A stretch of DNA of 64,000 bases, from the NCBI GenBank assembly GCA_965207705.1, contig OZ242292.1, positions 62,001 to 126,000 on the forward strand, read 5' to 3'. Position numbers and translations under genes: made by a program. Numbering within the stretch: position 1 is the first letter of the stretch; each line of letters opens with the position of its first letter. The notes beneath the pieces are model-generated. The model ran no database searches. It saw only the letters and a program-made list of their open reading frames with translations, and had not been told where the DNA came from. Of the stretch, positions 34,134-41,908 are shown in pieces. Origin of the DNA: JAAOII01 sp965207705. GTDB taxonomy: Bacteria > Pseudomonadota > Gammaproteobacteria > CBDBNL01 > JAAOII01.

Positions 34134-35264
34134 CTAACTAACAGATTCCCACTTGCCAGCTTCGGAAGAACGCGCCATTGCTGCAATGAGCTTTTGAACA
34201 CTTAAACCAAAACCTAAATCAGCAATCGGAGCCCCAGAACCGCCAATTGCCCGTAAAAATTGTGACGCTTGAATAGTAATAAAATCATTAAAGCTCATCC
34301 CATGTCCTGGCGCTGGACAAAAATAATTATAATACTTGTGCTCAGGTCCCACCATTACCCGAGTATAACCCTCTATAGCTTTGTTCTTATGCGGTAGATG
34401 GACATAAAGCTGATTAAAATCTTCCATATCCAGCAAAATAGCGCCCTTAGTTCCATGAATTTCTAATCTTTGATATAACTTTCTGCCAGTTGCAACGCGG
34501 CTGGATTGGAAGGTTCCGCTAATACCATTATCATATTTAATAATTCCATTGGTAATATCATCTGTAGTAACTGGTTTAGATGCGCCATCAGCATCCTTAC
34601 GTTCTTTAACCTTAACCTGTCTTAAAGCAGCCACTTTTGCAGGACTACCAAACAAAAATATCAAGGCACCAGCTAGATGATAGCCCAAATCAGCTCCAGC
34701 CCCCGAATAAGCCCGTTTCTCATCACAACGCCAATTATAGGGAGTTTCTGGGTCACTAAAATAATCCTCATTATAATGCCCGCTAAAAGAATATATCTCT
34801 CCTAATTCACCGCTATCTATTAGCTCTTTCATTAAAAACATTGCGGGATTTGCCAAATAAGTAAAGCCCACCGCATGCACAACTCCTTTATCCTGCGCCA
34901 TCTTATAAAGCTTTTCACATTCTTCTGTGCTCATCCCAATAGGTTTCTCACACAAGACATGTTTGCCGTGTTCAATGGCAAGGGCTGCCTGGGCAAAATG
35001 TAAATGGTCCTCAGAACCTACCAACACTGCATCCACGTTATCATCGGCAACTAATTGACGCCAATCATCATAAGCGTGGGCAACGCCAAAACGTGAAGCA
35101 AAATCCTGTGCCCTTTCCTTGCTATGCGAGCTAGCTGCCGCCAAATTAACCGTTATGCCATGGTCTCCCAATAAATTCATTGTCTTAGGCGCTGAAGCAA
35201 AAGATAAAGCAAAAGAACGACTTATAAAGCCGCTACCGATAATTCCAATTCCAATGTTTTTCAT
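34134..35264 (-). CDS. Gfo/Idh/MocA family oxidoreductase, tandem copy B
   Basis: NAD(P)-dependent sugar or inositol dehydrogenase-like protein. The start is the ATG at 35264, overlapping the preceding stop as TAATG; this gives MKNIGIGIIGSGFIS with the Rossmann GxGxxS. The EKP motif is LCEKPIGMS. Later DLGYHLAGALIFLFG supplies the catalytic-site histidine. About 376 residues. It is clearly a paralogue of the gene just upstream: both share LTYLANP, GEIYSFSGH, the YHKHY-type segment near HKYYNYFCPAPGHG and FNDF. Likely substrates are inositol stereoisomers or ketoinositols, by context only. Confidence 0.85.
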   Translation of the reverse strand: MKNIGIGIIGSGFISRSFALSFASAPKTMNLLGDHGITVNLAAASSHSKERAQDFASRFGVAHAYDDWRQLVADDNVDAVLVGSEDHLHFAQAALAIEHGKHVLCEKPIGMSTEECEKLYKMAQDKGVVHAVGFTYLANPAMFLMKELIDSGELGEIYSFSGHYNEDYFSDPETPYNWRCDEKRAYSGAGADLGYHLAGALIFLFGSPAKVAALRQVKVKERKDADGASKPVTTDDITNGIIKYDNGISGTFQSSRVATGRKLYQRLEIHGTKGAILLDMEDFNQLYVHLPHKNKAIEGYTRVMVGPEHKYYNYFCPAPGHGMSFNDFITIQASQFLRAIGGSGAPIADLGFGLSVQKLIAAMARSSEAGKWESVS

Positions 35265-36457
35265 TATGCTAACTCCACAATATCTGCTATATCCACCCAC
35301 TTTTCATTATCGGATGATTCAACCATAGCATCCACTACGCTTTGAACCTGACAGCCAAGTTTCATATCTGCAATTGGCTGCAACTCTCCACTCCTACTCC
35401 TACTCCTACTCCTGCCCTCTGCTATGGCTGAGGCAAAGTGGCCTGCTTGTATCACCAAAAAGTCGTTAAAGCCCATTCCATGACCTGCTGCAGGACAAAA
35501 ACGAGAATAGTGCTTGTGATGCGGACCTACTTTAATTTTACGAAAACCCTCCAGCCGTTTATCTTCATCGCGCAAGAAAACATTACAATCATTCATATTC
35601 TCCATATCAAGGAGTAAAGAACCTTTACTGCCGTTTATTTCAAGCTGAATAAATTGATCCCGACCTGTTGCTACGCGACTCATCTGAATAATGCCACTTA
35701 AGCCATTTTTGTATTCAATTACGGCTGACGCCATATCATCACTAGTAACATTTTGCATCTCACCTTCTTTATTTTTGCGTTGTTTAACCTTAGTTTGGCG
35801 ATATGCAACTACACGTGACGGCAAACCAAACAAGGTTACTAGCTTACCCACTATATGATAGCCCAAATCATTGGTGGCTCCGTAACCAGCAATATCTTCA
35901 TTACAATGCCAATGAAAAGGTGAACTTGGATCTGCCAGATGGTCTTCATTGAAGTGTCCGCTAAATGAGTATATTTCGCCCAATGCTCCTTCTTGGATTA
36001 ATTCTCTTGCCAAAAACATTCCAGGATTAGCCAAATAAGTCAAACCAATGGCGGTAACTAATTCCTTTTCGTGGGCAATTTTGTATAACTCTTCGCACTG
36101 ACTCGCATTCATCGCAATTGGTTTTTCACATAATAGATGCTTACCCGCCTGTAAAGTGGACTTGGCTTGCTCATAATGCAAAAATGGCGGGGTTCCTACA
36201 ATTACCGCATTGACATTATCATCATTAATTAGGTCTTGCCATTCAAGATAAGAGTTTTGAAAGCCGAACCTTTTACTAAAAGTTTCCAGCTCTTGAGGAA
36301 TATTGGAACAAGCGGCAGCTAAATTAACTTTAGCTACGGACTCCATTACAGGAGCAACCGCGCTAAAAGCAATTGCATGAGCGCTTGATATGTACCCCGC
36401 CCCTATAATTCCTATGCCCAATTCGTAAGGGCTCGCCTCGTATTTGTGAGTACTCAT
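35264..36457 (-). CDS. Gfo/Idh/MocA family oxidoreductase, tandem copy A
   Basis: A 397-residue paralogue of the downstream gene, with Rossmann motif GIIGAGYISSAH, EKP motif LCEKPIAMN, and DLGYHIVGKLVTLFG. Similarity runs along the full length, so the pair is a tandem duplication that has diverged. Near the C-terminus an ArgSer repeat (RSRSRSRSGE) is encoded by a 6-bp tandem repeat (35387-35413) that copy B lacks. It follows the ABC ATPase by 60 bp. Possible roles are oxidation of other inositol isomers (IolX/IolW-like) or a related sugar; not shown. Confidence 0.85.
   Translation of the reverse strand: MSTHKYEASPYELGIGIIGAGYISSAHAIAFSAVAPVMESVAKVNLAAACSNIPQELETFSKRFGFQNSYLEWQDLINDDNVNAVIVGTPPFLHYEQAKSTLQAGKHLLCEKPIAMNASQCEELYKIAHEKELVTAIGLTYLANPGMFLARELIQEGALGEIYSFSGHFNEDHLADPSSPFHWHCNEDIAGYGATNDLGYHIVGKLVTLFGLPSRVVAYRQTKVKQRKNKEGEMQNVTSDDMASAVIEYKNGLSGIIQMSRVATGRDQFIQLEINGSKGSLLLDMENMNDCNVFLRDEDKRLEGFRKIKVGPHHKHYSRFCPAAGHGMGFNDFLVIQAGHFASAIAEGRSRSRSRSGELQPIADMKLGCQVQSVVDAMVESSDNEKWVDIADIVELA
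35387..35413. repeat. 6-bp coding microsatellite (CTCCTA)n
   Basis: CTCCTA repeats about four times in phase, encoding alternating Arg and Ser in the oxidoreductase above. Period six keeps the frame when copy number changes. Confidence 0.8.
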
Positions 36458-36517
36458 ACGTTAGTGTATTTGTGCTGGTATAGAATTAAGCTATATGGAT
36501 ATAAACAAGAATATAAA

Positions 36518-37408
36518 CTAAGCTGACTTTGCCTTGCTCTTTGCTTTGACTTTGCTCTTTGCTTTAGCTTTGCTCATCACCTTGCTTTTTACAGGGCTCT
36601 TCTTGCTTGCGGCTTTTTTGTCGCTTCTATCCATTTCCTTCAGGTCATATTCAAGTTCCTTAAGTTCCTCTCCACCTGCCATCATCTCAAGGATTTCTTC
36701 TCTGCTAACATCCTTTTTATGATAAAAGCCCAAACTTTTACCACGATTTAACAAAGTGAAATCATTAGCTATAGGATAAGCATGATGAACATTATGAGTA
36801 ATTAAGATAACTCCTATCCCTCTTTCGCGGGCGCGAGCAACAAACTTTAATACCAAACCTGATTGCTTAACTCCCAACGCCGCAGTCGGCTCATCAAGAA
36901 TCAATACTTTAGCGCCAAAATAGATTGCGCGAGCAATAGCCAAACACTGCCTTTCGCCGCCAGACATAGTGCCGACCGCTTGACTTGGATCACGAACATT
37001 AATTCCAATATCCGCCATTCTCTCTTGGGCTATTTTGTTTGCCTTGTCCATATCAATTATGCCTAAAGGAGCGAATCCTTTAGTGGGTTCTCTACCCATG
37101 AAAAAATTACGAGTTACACTCATAAGTGGTATAAGAGCAAGGTCTTGATAAACCACACCTATTCCCATATCCATTGCATCACGCGGTGAAGTAAACTCCA
37201 CCTTCTTACCTTCTATAAGTATTTCTCCTTCACTTGGCTTGTAAACACCGGCAAGTGTTTTTATCAGGGTAGATTTACCTGCGCCGTTGTCGCCCAGCAG
37301 ACAGCATACACAGCCGCCAACTTCCAACTTAAACGAAATATCTTTCAGCGCAATCACTGAACCGAAATACTTACTTACATTTTTAAATTCAACTAGTGGG
37401 GTTGCCAT
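36518..37408 (-). CDS. Sugar ABC transporter ATP-binding protein (FrcA/XylG-like, single domain)
   Basis: Powers uptake of a carbohydrate, here probably myo-inositol. Walker A is GDNGAGKST, the signature is MSGGERQ, and Walker B is VLILDEPTAAL, followed by the H-loop VILITHNVHH. A single ABC domain of about 250 residues is typical of FrcA-type transporters rather than the double-domain RbsA. The last 40 residues or so are a Lys/Ser/Ala repeat (SKAKAKSKVKAKSKAKSA) absent from usual members. It lies 1 bp after the permease stop. Confidence 0.9.
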   Translation of the reverse strand: MATPLVEFKNVSKYFGSVIALKDISFKLEVGGCVCCLLGDNGAGKSTLIKTLAGVYKPSEGEILIEGKKVEFTSPRDAMDMGIGVVYQDLALIPLMSVTRNFFMGREPTKGFAPLGIIDMDKANKIAQERMADIGINVRDPSQAVGTMSGGERQCLAIARAIYFGAKVLILDEPTAALGVKQSGLVLKFVARARERGIGVILITHNVHHAYPIANDFTLLNRGKSLGFYHKKDVSREEILEMMAGGEELKELEYDLKEMDRSDKKAASKKSPVKSKVMSKAKAKSKVKAKSKAKSA

Positions 37409-37409
37409 A

Positions 37410-38531
37410 TTATTTTGCCTCAGTTACACGTTTTCTAATAAAATTATTGAACATAACAGCCAGTAACATCATTACACCAAGAAACACCTTAAACCAATCA
37501 GTATCAACTCCAGTATAAAAAATTCCTGCCTGAACAGTTCCAAATATAAGAGCGCCAAGTGCTGCTCCAATAGCGCTTCCATAGCCGCCAGTTAACAGGG
37601 TTCCCCCTATTACGGTTGCTATGATTGCCTCAAATTCTTTCAAAGAACCGCGCTGGGTATCCGCAGATGCGGAACTCATAACCTGAACACAAGCAAAAAT
37701 AGTGGCAGCAACAGCAGTTAGGATAAACAGCATTATCTTAACTCTATCAACTGGCACTCCTACATTACGCGCCGCATTAGCATCACCGCCTGAGGCAAAA
37801 ATCCAGTTGCCAAACTTGGTATTAACTAACATCCAGGTTGCCGCTATAGTGATAACTATCCATAGAATGATAGAAATCGGAACACCTTGCACAATGGGAG
37901 TTCCATCATTAATTGTATCTATCAAGTTATTGCGCGCCAAGAAATTAAAAAACCACGGAAAAAGCTCCGCTGAAAAAAACTGTCCTAATGGATCATTTTC
38001 AATGGTTTCTCTAAGTCCCCCTATTTGAGTTCTCCCTGTTATAAGGCGAGTTAAAGCAATAGTGAAGCCACGCAGAATAAAAAGCATAGCCAGGGTTACT
38101 ATAAAAGAAGGTAATTTAGTTTTAATTACCAGTATTCCGTTTATGTAACCAACTATAATCGCACAGCCAAAAGCAAAAATAATGGAAGACCACAAAGGCC
38201 AGCCCCAAGTGACTGTGGGTATAGCTATGCATATACCAGCAAAGCCAATCATTGAGCCAACTGAAAGGTCAAATTCTCCTCCTATCATAAGCAATGATGC
38301 CGCAACAGCTATAATACCAAGCTCTGCAGACCATTCTAAAAAGTTGACAGTTCCTAAGGCAGAAAACATACCAGTCCCGCCTGATGCAACATCCATACCG
38401 CCAAAAAGTAAAAAAACTAAAATTGCCCCGCCTAATGCCCCTAATTCAGGACGTGAAAGAAATTTCTTAACCCAAGATTCTTCCCGTAATCGTTCGTCCT
38501 GCTTTCCTGTTACCTGTTCTATATCGTTCAT
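37410..38531 (-). CDS. Sugar ABC transporter permease (FrcC/RbsC-like)
   Basis: Inner-membrane channel of the carbohydrate ABC transporter. The 373 residues contain eight to ten hydrophobic helices and the family segment GEFDLSVGSMIGFAG, GWPLW and NARAARNVGV-like FASGGDANAARNVGVPV (the coupling loop). LTGGYGSAIGAALGALIFG is the conserved late segment. It is preceded by a terminator hairpin and the binding-protein gene, and followed immediately by the ATPase. Confidence 0.9.
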   Translation of the reverse strand: MNDIEQVTGKQDERLREESWVKKFLSRPELGALGGAILVFLLFGGMDVASGGTGMFSALGTVNFLEWSAELGIIAVAASLLMIGGEFDLSVGSMIGFAGICIAIPTVTWGWPLWSSIIFAFGCAIIVGYINGILVIKTKLPSFIVTLAMLFILRGFTIALTRLITGRTQIGGLRETIENDPLGQFFSAELFPWFFNFLARNNLIDTINDGTPIVQGVPISIILWIVITIAATWMLVNTKFGNWIFASGGDANAARNVGVPVDRVKIMLFILTAVAATIFACVQVMSSASADTQRGSLKEFEAIIATVIGGTLLTGGYGSAIGAALGALIFGTVQAGIFYTGVDTDWFKVFLGVMMLLAVMFNNFIRKRVTEAK

Positions 38532-38551
38532 ATTTAATAATTATTCTGTTT

Positions 38552-38586
38552 AAAAAAAAGGAGAACCTGTGTTAGGTTCTCCTTTT
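38552..38586 (-). terminator. Strong internal terminator after the binding-protein gene
   Basis: AAAAGGAGAACCT (38556-38568) and AGGTTCTCCTTTT (38574-38586) form a 13-bp perfect stem around GTGTT, followed on the minus strand by eight T (38552-38559). It sits between the binding protein stop (38594) and the permease start (38531). Partial read-through would give much more binding protein than permease, a common pattern for ABC operons. Confidence 0.88.
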
Positions 38587-38593
38587 GAACATC

Positions 38594-39517
38594 TTATCTA
38601 AGACCTTTCTTAGATAGAGCAATTACTTGCTTGGCATTGTTTTTAGTAACAAAGCCAGGACCAGTCATAACAAGTCCGCTAGGAATGGTCTGATAACGAG
38701 CATTCGCAGCCAACATTGCTACTGGTAAATATCCTTGTAAAACCGGTTGTTGGTCTATAAGGAACGTCATTTGTCCTTTTGCAGTTGCATCAAGTGTTTC
38801 AGCAGCCAAGTCAAAAGAGCCAAATTGAAGTTTTCCAACTTTGCCTGTTTCTTTCAAAGCATCCAAAGTAGGCAGAGCAGATATAGGACCTAAGGTCAAT
38901 ATGCTATCAACTCTGGAGTCCTTTTTAAGAGCAGCGAGAACAGCATTCTTAACTGCGGTAGGATCCTGTCCGTTAACCGCTAGAACACGTACCTTGCCAC
39001 CAAGACCTTTCTTGTAGCCATCGCAACGTAAGTCAAGAGCGACATTACCCACTTCATGATTCACGCAAAGACCGTTCTTAGCGCCAGCGGCTTTCATCCG
39101 CTCACCGCCACCAAGACCAGCTTCATATTCTGTTTGTCCTACATGGACAGAAACACCAAGCTTCTTGTAGACATCGCTACCAGAATTAATGGAAATAACT
39201 GGAATACCAGAAGCAACCGCTCTTTTAATGGATGGTCCTAAAGCATCAGCATCAGGAATAGACACTACTATGCCATCAGGTTTTTGAGCAACAGCTGAAT
39301 CAATAAGCTTTGACATTTCAACCATGTCAAAGGTAGCAGGAGCTAAATATTTAGCTTTTACTTTGGTATCTTTAGCAGCAGCATCAACACCATTTTTTAC
39401 GATGCCCCAAAAAGGGTCATGCGCCTGGCCGTGGGTTACCACGATGATGTCAACCGCGAAAGCGGAACTTGCAACAAAAGCAAATCCTACAATAAGAGTT
39501 GTCAATAATTTTTTCAT
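38594..39517 (-). CDS. Periplasmic sugar-binding protein of ABC transporter (probable inositol)
   Basis: Captures the substrate in the periplasm. Residues 1-21 are a clear signal peptide ending SSAFA, and the mature part is a type I periplasmic-binding fold of about 286 residues (DIIVVTHGQAHDPFWGIVKNGVDAA, then PDGIVVSIPDADAL, VISINSGSD). It resembles FrcB and IbpA-type proteins. It is the first gene of the inositol operon, so an inositol ligand is likely; ribose or fructose binding cannot be excluded from sequence alone. A strong promoter and dyads lie 100 bp upstream. Confidence 0.88.
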   Translation of the reverse strand: MKKLLTTLIVGFAFVASSAFAVDIIVVTHGQAHDPFWGIVKNGVDAAAKDTKVKAKYLAPATFDMVEMSKLIDSAVAQKPDGIVVSIPDADALGPSIKRAVASGIPVISINSGSDVYKKLGVSVHVGQTEYEAGLGGGERMKAAGAKNGLCVNHEVGNVALDLRCDGYKKGLGGKVRVLAVNGQDPTAVKNAVLAALKKDSRVDSILTLGPISALPTLDALKETGKVGKLQFGSFDLAAETLDATAKGQMTFLIDQQPVLQGYLPVAMLAANARYQTIPSGLVMTGPGFVTKNNAKQVIALSKKGLR

Positions 39518-39596
39518 AATTACATAATTTAATTAATAATAATTTGAAATTATACATCCGCTAAGCGAATACATAATTTCATTTTTTCACTTATAG

Positions 39597-39618
39597 TTCT
39601 GTGAAGTAATCCACAGAA
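39597..39618 (-). promoter_or_regulatory. Inverted repeat downstream of the inositol promoter
   Basis: TTCTGTG (39597-39603) and CACAGAA (39612-39618) flank eight bases. It adjoins the next dyad, sharing its first two bases, in the leader of the binding-protein gene. Probably part of the operator or a leader hairpin. Confidence 0.5.
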
Positions 39619-39638
39619 GGTATAAATAATTATACCTT
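39617..39638 (-). promoter_or_regulatory. Operator-like dyad of the inositol operon
   Basis: AAGGTATA and TATACCTT (39617-39624 and 39631-39638) are perfect 8-bp arms around six bases. It sits at the predicted transcription start, where a repressor would block initiation. No inositol regulator gene is in the window, so the protein is unknown. Confidence 0.6.
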
Positions 39639-39645
39639 GAATTCT

Positions 39646-39673
39646 ATTTTATGCTGAATAATCTATTATTCAA
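39646..39673 (-). promoter_or_regulatory. Sigma70 promoter of the inositol operon
   Basis: On the minus strand TTGAAT (plus 39668-39673) and TAAAAT (plus 39646-39651) are spaced by 16 bp. Predicted start is near 39639, directly at the dyad. The leader to the binding-protein ATG at 39517 is about 120 nt. Confidence 0.6.
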
Positions 39674-39705
39674 ATATTATTTTTTTATCTAAATATTTGA
39701 CTTTA

Positions 39706-40872
39706 TTAGGCGCTGCGATACAATTTTGTCATCACAAACTCTTTATGCCGCAAGGTCTCTGCCGCCGTGCTTCTGCCGCTGGCACTTCTCAGAGTAGCAT
39801 CAATAAGCATGTCGCCTGCTTCATCAAGATTAATTTCGCCGCGCAACAAACCAGAAACATCCACATCTATATGCTCCGACATAGTGCGAACCGTGCGCGG
39901 ATTTGCCGAAAGTTTTACCACTGGAATAACTGGGTTGCCGATTACATTGCCTTGCCCAGTAGGAAACAGATGCATGGTAAAACCGCCTGCTGCTTGTAAT
40001 GTCACACACTCTGCGGCTGCAGATGAAGTGTCCATGTAATAAAGCCCCGCCCCCTGCGCTGGCATTTCAGCTGGTTGCAAGACATCCACATACTTAGAAT
40101 TTTTACCAATTTTTTGTATATTGCCAAGTGCCTTTTCTTCTATGGTCGTCAAACCACCAGCAATATTTCCTTTGGTGGGCTGGGACTCTGAAAGGTCATT
40201 AGTTTTTTCTTGCATTATCAGGTCATTGTATGATTCCCAAGTTTTAAGAAACTTTTGACCCACCTCATCGCTTATGGCTCTGGCTGCAACTATCTTCTCG
40301 GCGCCAGTTATCTCTGATGTCTCCCCAAAGCAAGTATAGGCGCCTGCTTTATCAAACTTATCAATTAAATTACCCACTGTAGGATTGGATGCCAAACCAG
40401 AAGTAGTATCGGACTCGCCACATTTTACTGCCACCCATAAATCTGATACTGGGCATTCCTCGCGTCTAATTTCTGACGCCTCCTGCACATACTCTTGCGC
40501 CTTGCGTGATGCTTTGGCAATCGTGCTTAAATCTCCGTTTAGTTCTATGGAAAAGCCAGTAACAGGTTTGCCTGTCTTAGCTATGCCATCAACCACCTTT
40601 TTAGTCCAGCCCTCTTCTATTCCTATAACTATAACAGCAGCAATGTTCGGGTTTGCTCCTATGCCGATTATGGTTCTAAAGTGAAGCTCAAGGTCTTCAC
40701 CAAACTGCAACCTGCCATAGCTATGTGGCAGAGCCAGAGTTCCGCTTATATTATTAGCTACTCCTTCACATGCCGCATTGGATATATCATCCACTGGCAA
40801 GATTGCAACATAATTACGAGTTCCCACCCTGCCATTTTCTCTTTTATATCCCCAAAAAGTATAATCTTTCAT
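39706..40872 (-). CDS. UxaA/GarD-family hydro-lyase, large (C-terminal) subunit
   Basis: Altronate/galactarate dehydratase-type catalytic subunit. Core segments are GYKRENGRVGTRNYVAILP, GIGANPNIAAVIVIG, VAVKCGESDTTSGLASNP, and FPTGQGNVIGNPVIPVVKLSANP. The ATG at 40872 is preceded by GGTGG and lies 4 bp after the small-subunit stop; an earlier ATG at 40914 overlaps that gene. About 388 residues. The family acts on sugar acids with an iron centre; altronate, galactarate or another aldonate are all possible. It is just upstream of the inositol operon but has its own control. Confidence 0.85.
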   Translation of the reverse strand: MKDYTFWGYKRENGRVGTRNYVAILPVDDISNAACEGVANNISGTLALPHSYGRLQFGEDLELHFRTIIGIGANPNIAAVIVIGIEEGWTKKVVDGIAKTGKPVTGFSIELNGDLSTIAKASRKAQEYVQEASEIRREECPVSDLWVAVKCGESDTTSGLASNPTVGNLIDKFDKAGAYTCFGETSEITGAEKIVAARAISDEVGQKFLKTWESYNDLIMQEKTNDLSESQPTKGNIAGGLTTIEEKALGNIQKIGKNSKYVDVLQPAEMPAQGAGLYYMDTSSAAAECVTLQAAGGFTMHLFPTGQGNVIGNPVIPVVKLSANPRTVRTMSEHIDVDVSGLLRGEINLDEAGDMLIDATLRSASGRSTAAETLRHKEFVMTKLYRSA

Positions 40873-40876
40873 TGTT

Positions 40877-41173
40877 TCACCACCTCTTCGTCTTAGCATT
40901 ATGGACATGAACATGGCAACCCTGCTTTATCGTATCCGCAGTTATTACACCCATATCCTCACCATATTTAATAATAGTATCGCCCTTATTTAAATCCACA
41001 AGAGCTATCTTATGTCCTAAGGGTATATCGTCCTCGGCTTGTAGATTAAGCGACTCCTCGCTCTCCATATCCTTGCCATTTAATGTCATTCCTTTAACCA
41101 CATCTTCGGTTACTACCACTGCGACGTTGTCTTTGGAATGATGGAGTAAAAAATTAATAGATTTTGCATTCAT
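40877..41173 (-). CDS. UxaA-family hydro-lyase, small SAF-domain subunit
   Basis: The N-terminal SAF domain of altronate dehydratase as a separate 98-residue protein (INFLLHHSKDNVAVVVTED, GHKIALVDLNKGDTIIKYGE). A GTG at 41209 extends the frame through a dyad, but the ATG at 41173 with AGGA eight bases upstream is the probable start. HVHNAKT at the C-terminus fits the family. It is followed 4 bp later by the large subunit. Confidence 0.85.
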   Translation of the reverse strand: MNAKSINFLLHHSKDNVAVVVTEDVVKGMTLNGKDMESEESLNLQAEDDIPLGHKIALVDLNKGDTIIKYGEDMGVITADTIKQGCHVHVHNAKTKRW

Positions 41174-41179
41174 GCTTCT

Positions 41180-41201
41180 TATCCTATCACAACATAGGAT
41201 A
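41180..41201 (-). promoter_or_regulatory. Dyad overlapping the ribosome binding site of the hydro-lyase operon
   Basis: TATCCTAT and ATAGGATA are perfect 8-bp arms around six bases, ending 6 bp before the ATG at 41173. In the RNA the last arm contains the AGGA Shine-Dalgarno sequence, so folding would hide it. It may equally be a DNA operator; the 8-6-8 geometry equals that of the inositol dyad. Confidence 0.55.
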
Positions 41202-41233
41202 CTTACCACACATAAAAATATTATTTCTTCGTT

Positions 41234-41310
41234 GTAGGGGCGGAGCCGGGGGGATAAATATAGGAACCGCCCGCAAAATGCCTAACTCTTGCGACAAACC
41301 ATCGGTATGC
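41234..41310 (-). repeat. Dispersed intergenic repeat, copy 2
   Basis: Inverted relative to copy 1; the block 41267-41308 matches 18412-18453 at 38 of 42 positions. The other end is GTAGGGGCGGAGCC, complementary to the CCCCTACA end of copy 1. It lies in the 180-bp gap between the hydro-lyase and dtd, where no gene is seen. Confidence 0.75.
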
Positions 41311-41389
41311 TCGCGATTGATTTTATTGGGTTAAACAGCAACATTACTGACAAAAATGCAGCTGCGAGCCATGCTCGCAATTAGCATTA

Positions 41390-41908
41390 TTAACGCTGCA
41401 ATATAAAAGTAACAGGTCCATCGTTTACTAAAGAGATTTTCATCATTGCGCCAAATACTCCAGTTACCAATTGCGCCGGCACACCAGTATTTTTCTTTAA
41501 CTCTTGCGCCTTTTCAACAACATAAGTAAATAATCCACTTGCTTCATCGGGTACGGCTGCTGATGAGAAACTTGGCCTAAGTCCTTTATGGGTGCTAGCT
41601 GCCAAAGTAAATTGAGAAACCAACATAAGTCCGCCTTGAACATCGGCAAGGGGTAGAGACATTCTTCCCTCAGCATCACTAAAAAGCCGATAATTGATTA
41701 TGGTATGAAGCAGCTTATCTGCATTATCATAAGTATCGCCCTTCTCTATGGCAATTAATGCCACTATTCCTTGCTCTATGCTTTTATTGTTTGGGGGATG
41801 GTTTGAGGGATTGGCTGGGGGATTGCCTAAGGGATTATCCCGGGGATTAGTTAAGGCATCTACAATATACAACTGCGCATTTTCAACCCTTTGAATGACG
41901 GCTTTCAT
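41390..41908 (-). CDS. dtd: D-aminoacyl-tRNA deacylase
   Basis: Removes D-amino acids from mischarged tRNA. Active-site segments are SQFTLAAST and KGLRPSFSSAA, and the Gly-Pro motif is NDGPVTFIL near the C-terminus. The usual length is about 145; here 172 because of an Asn/Pro insertion (about residues 20-42) between the first two strands, encoded by a 12-bp tandem repeat with five phased GGGAT units (41795-41847). It overlaps the prmC stop as ATGA. Confidence 0.93.
   Translation of the reverse strand: MKAVIQRVENAQLYIVDALTNPRDNPLGNPPANPSNHPPNNKSIEQGIVALIAIEKGDTYDNADKLLHTIINYRLFSDAEGRMSLPLADVQGGLMLVSQFTLAASTHKGLRPSFSSAAVPDEASGLFTYVVEKAQELKKNTGVPAQLVTGVFGAMMKISLVNDGPVTFILQR
41795..41847. repeat. 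12-bp coding minisatellite in dtd
   Basis: GGGAT recurs at 41795, 41807, 41819, 41831 and 41843, exactly every 12 bp, encoding an NP-xx repeat. The period preserves the frame. Confidence 0.85.
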
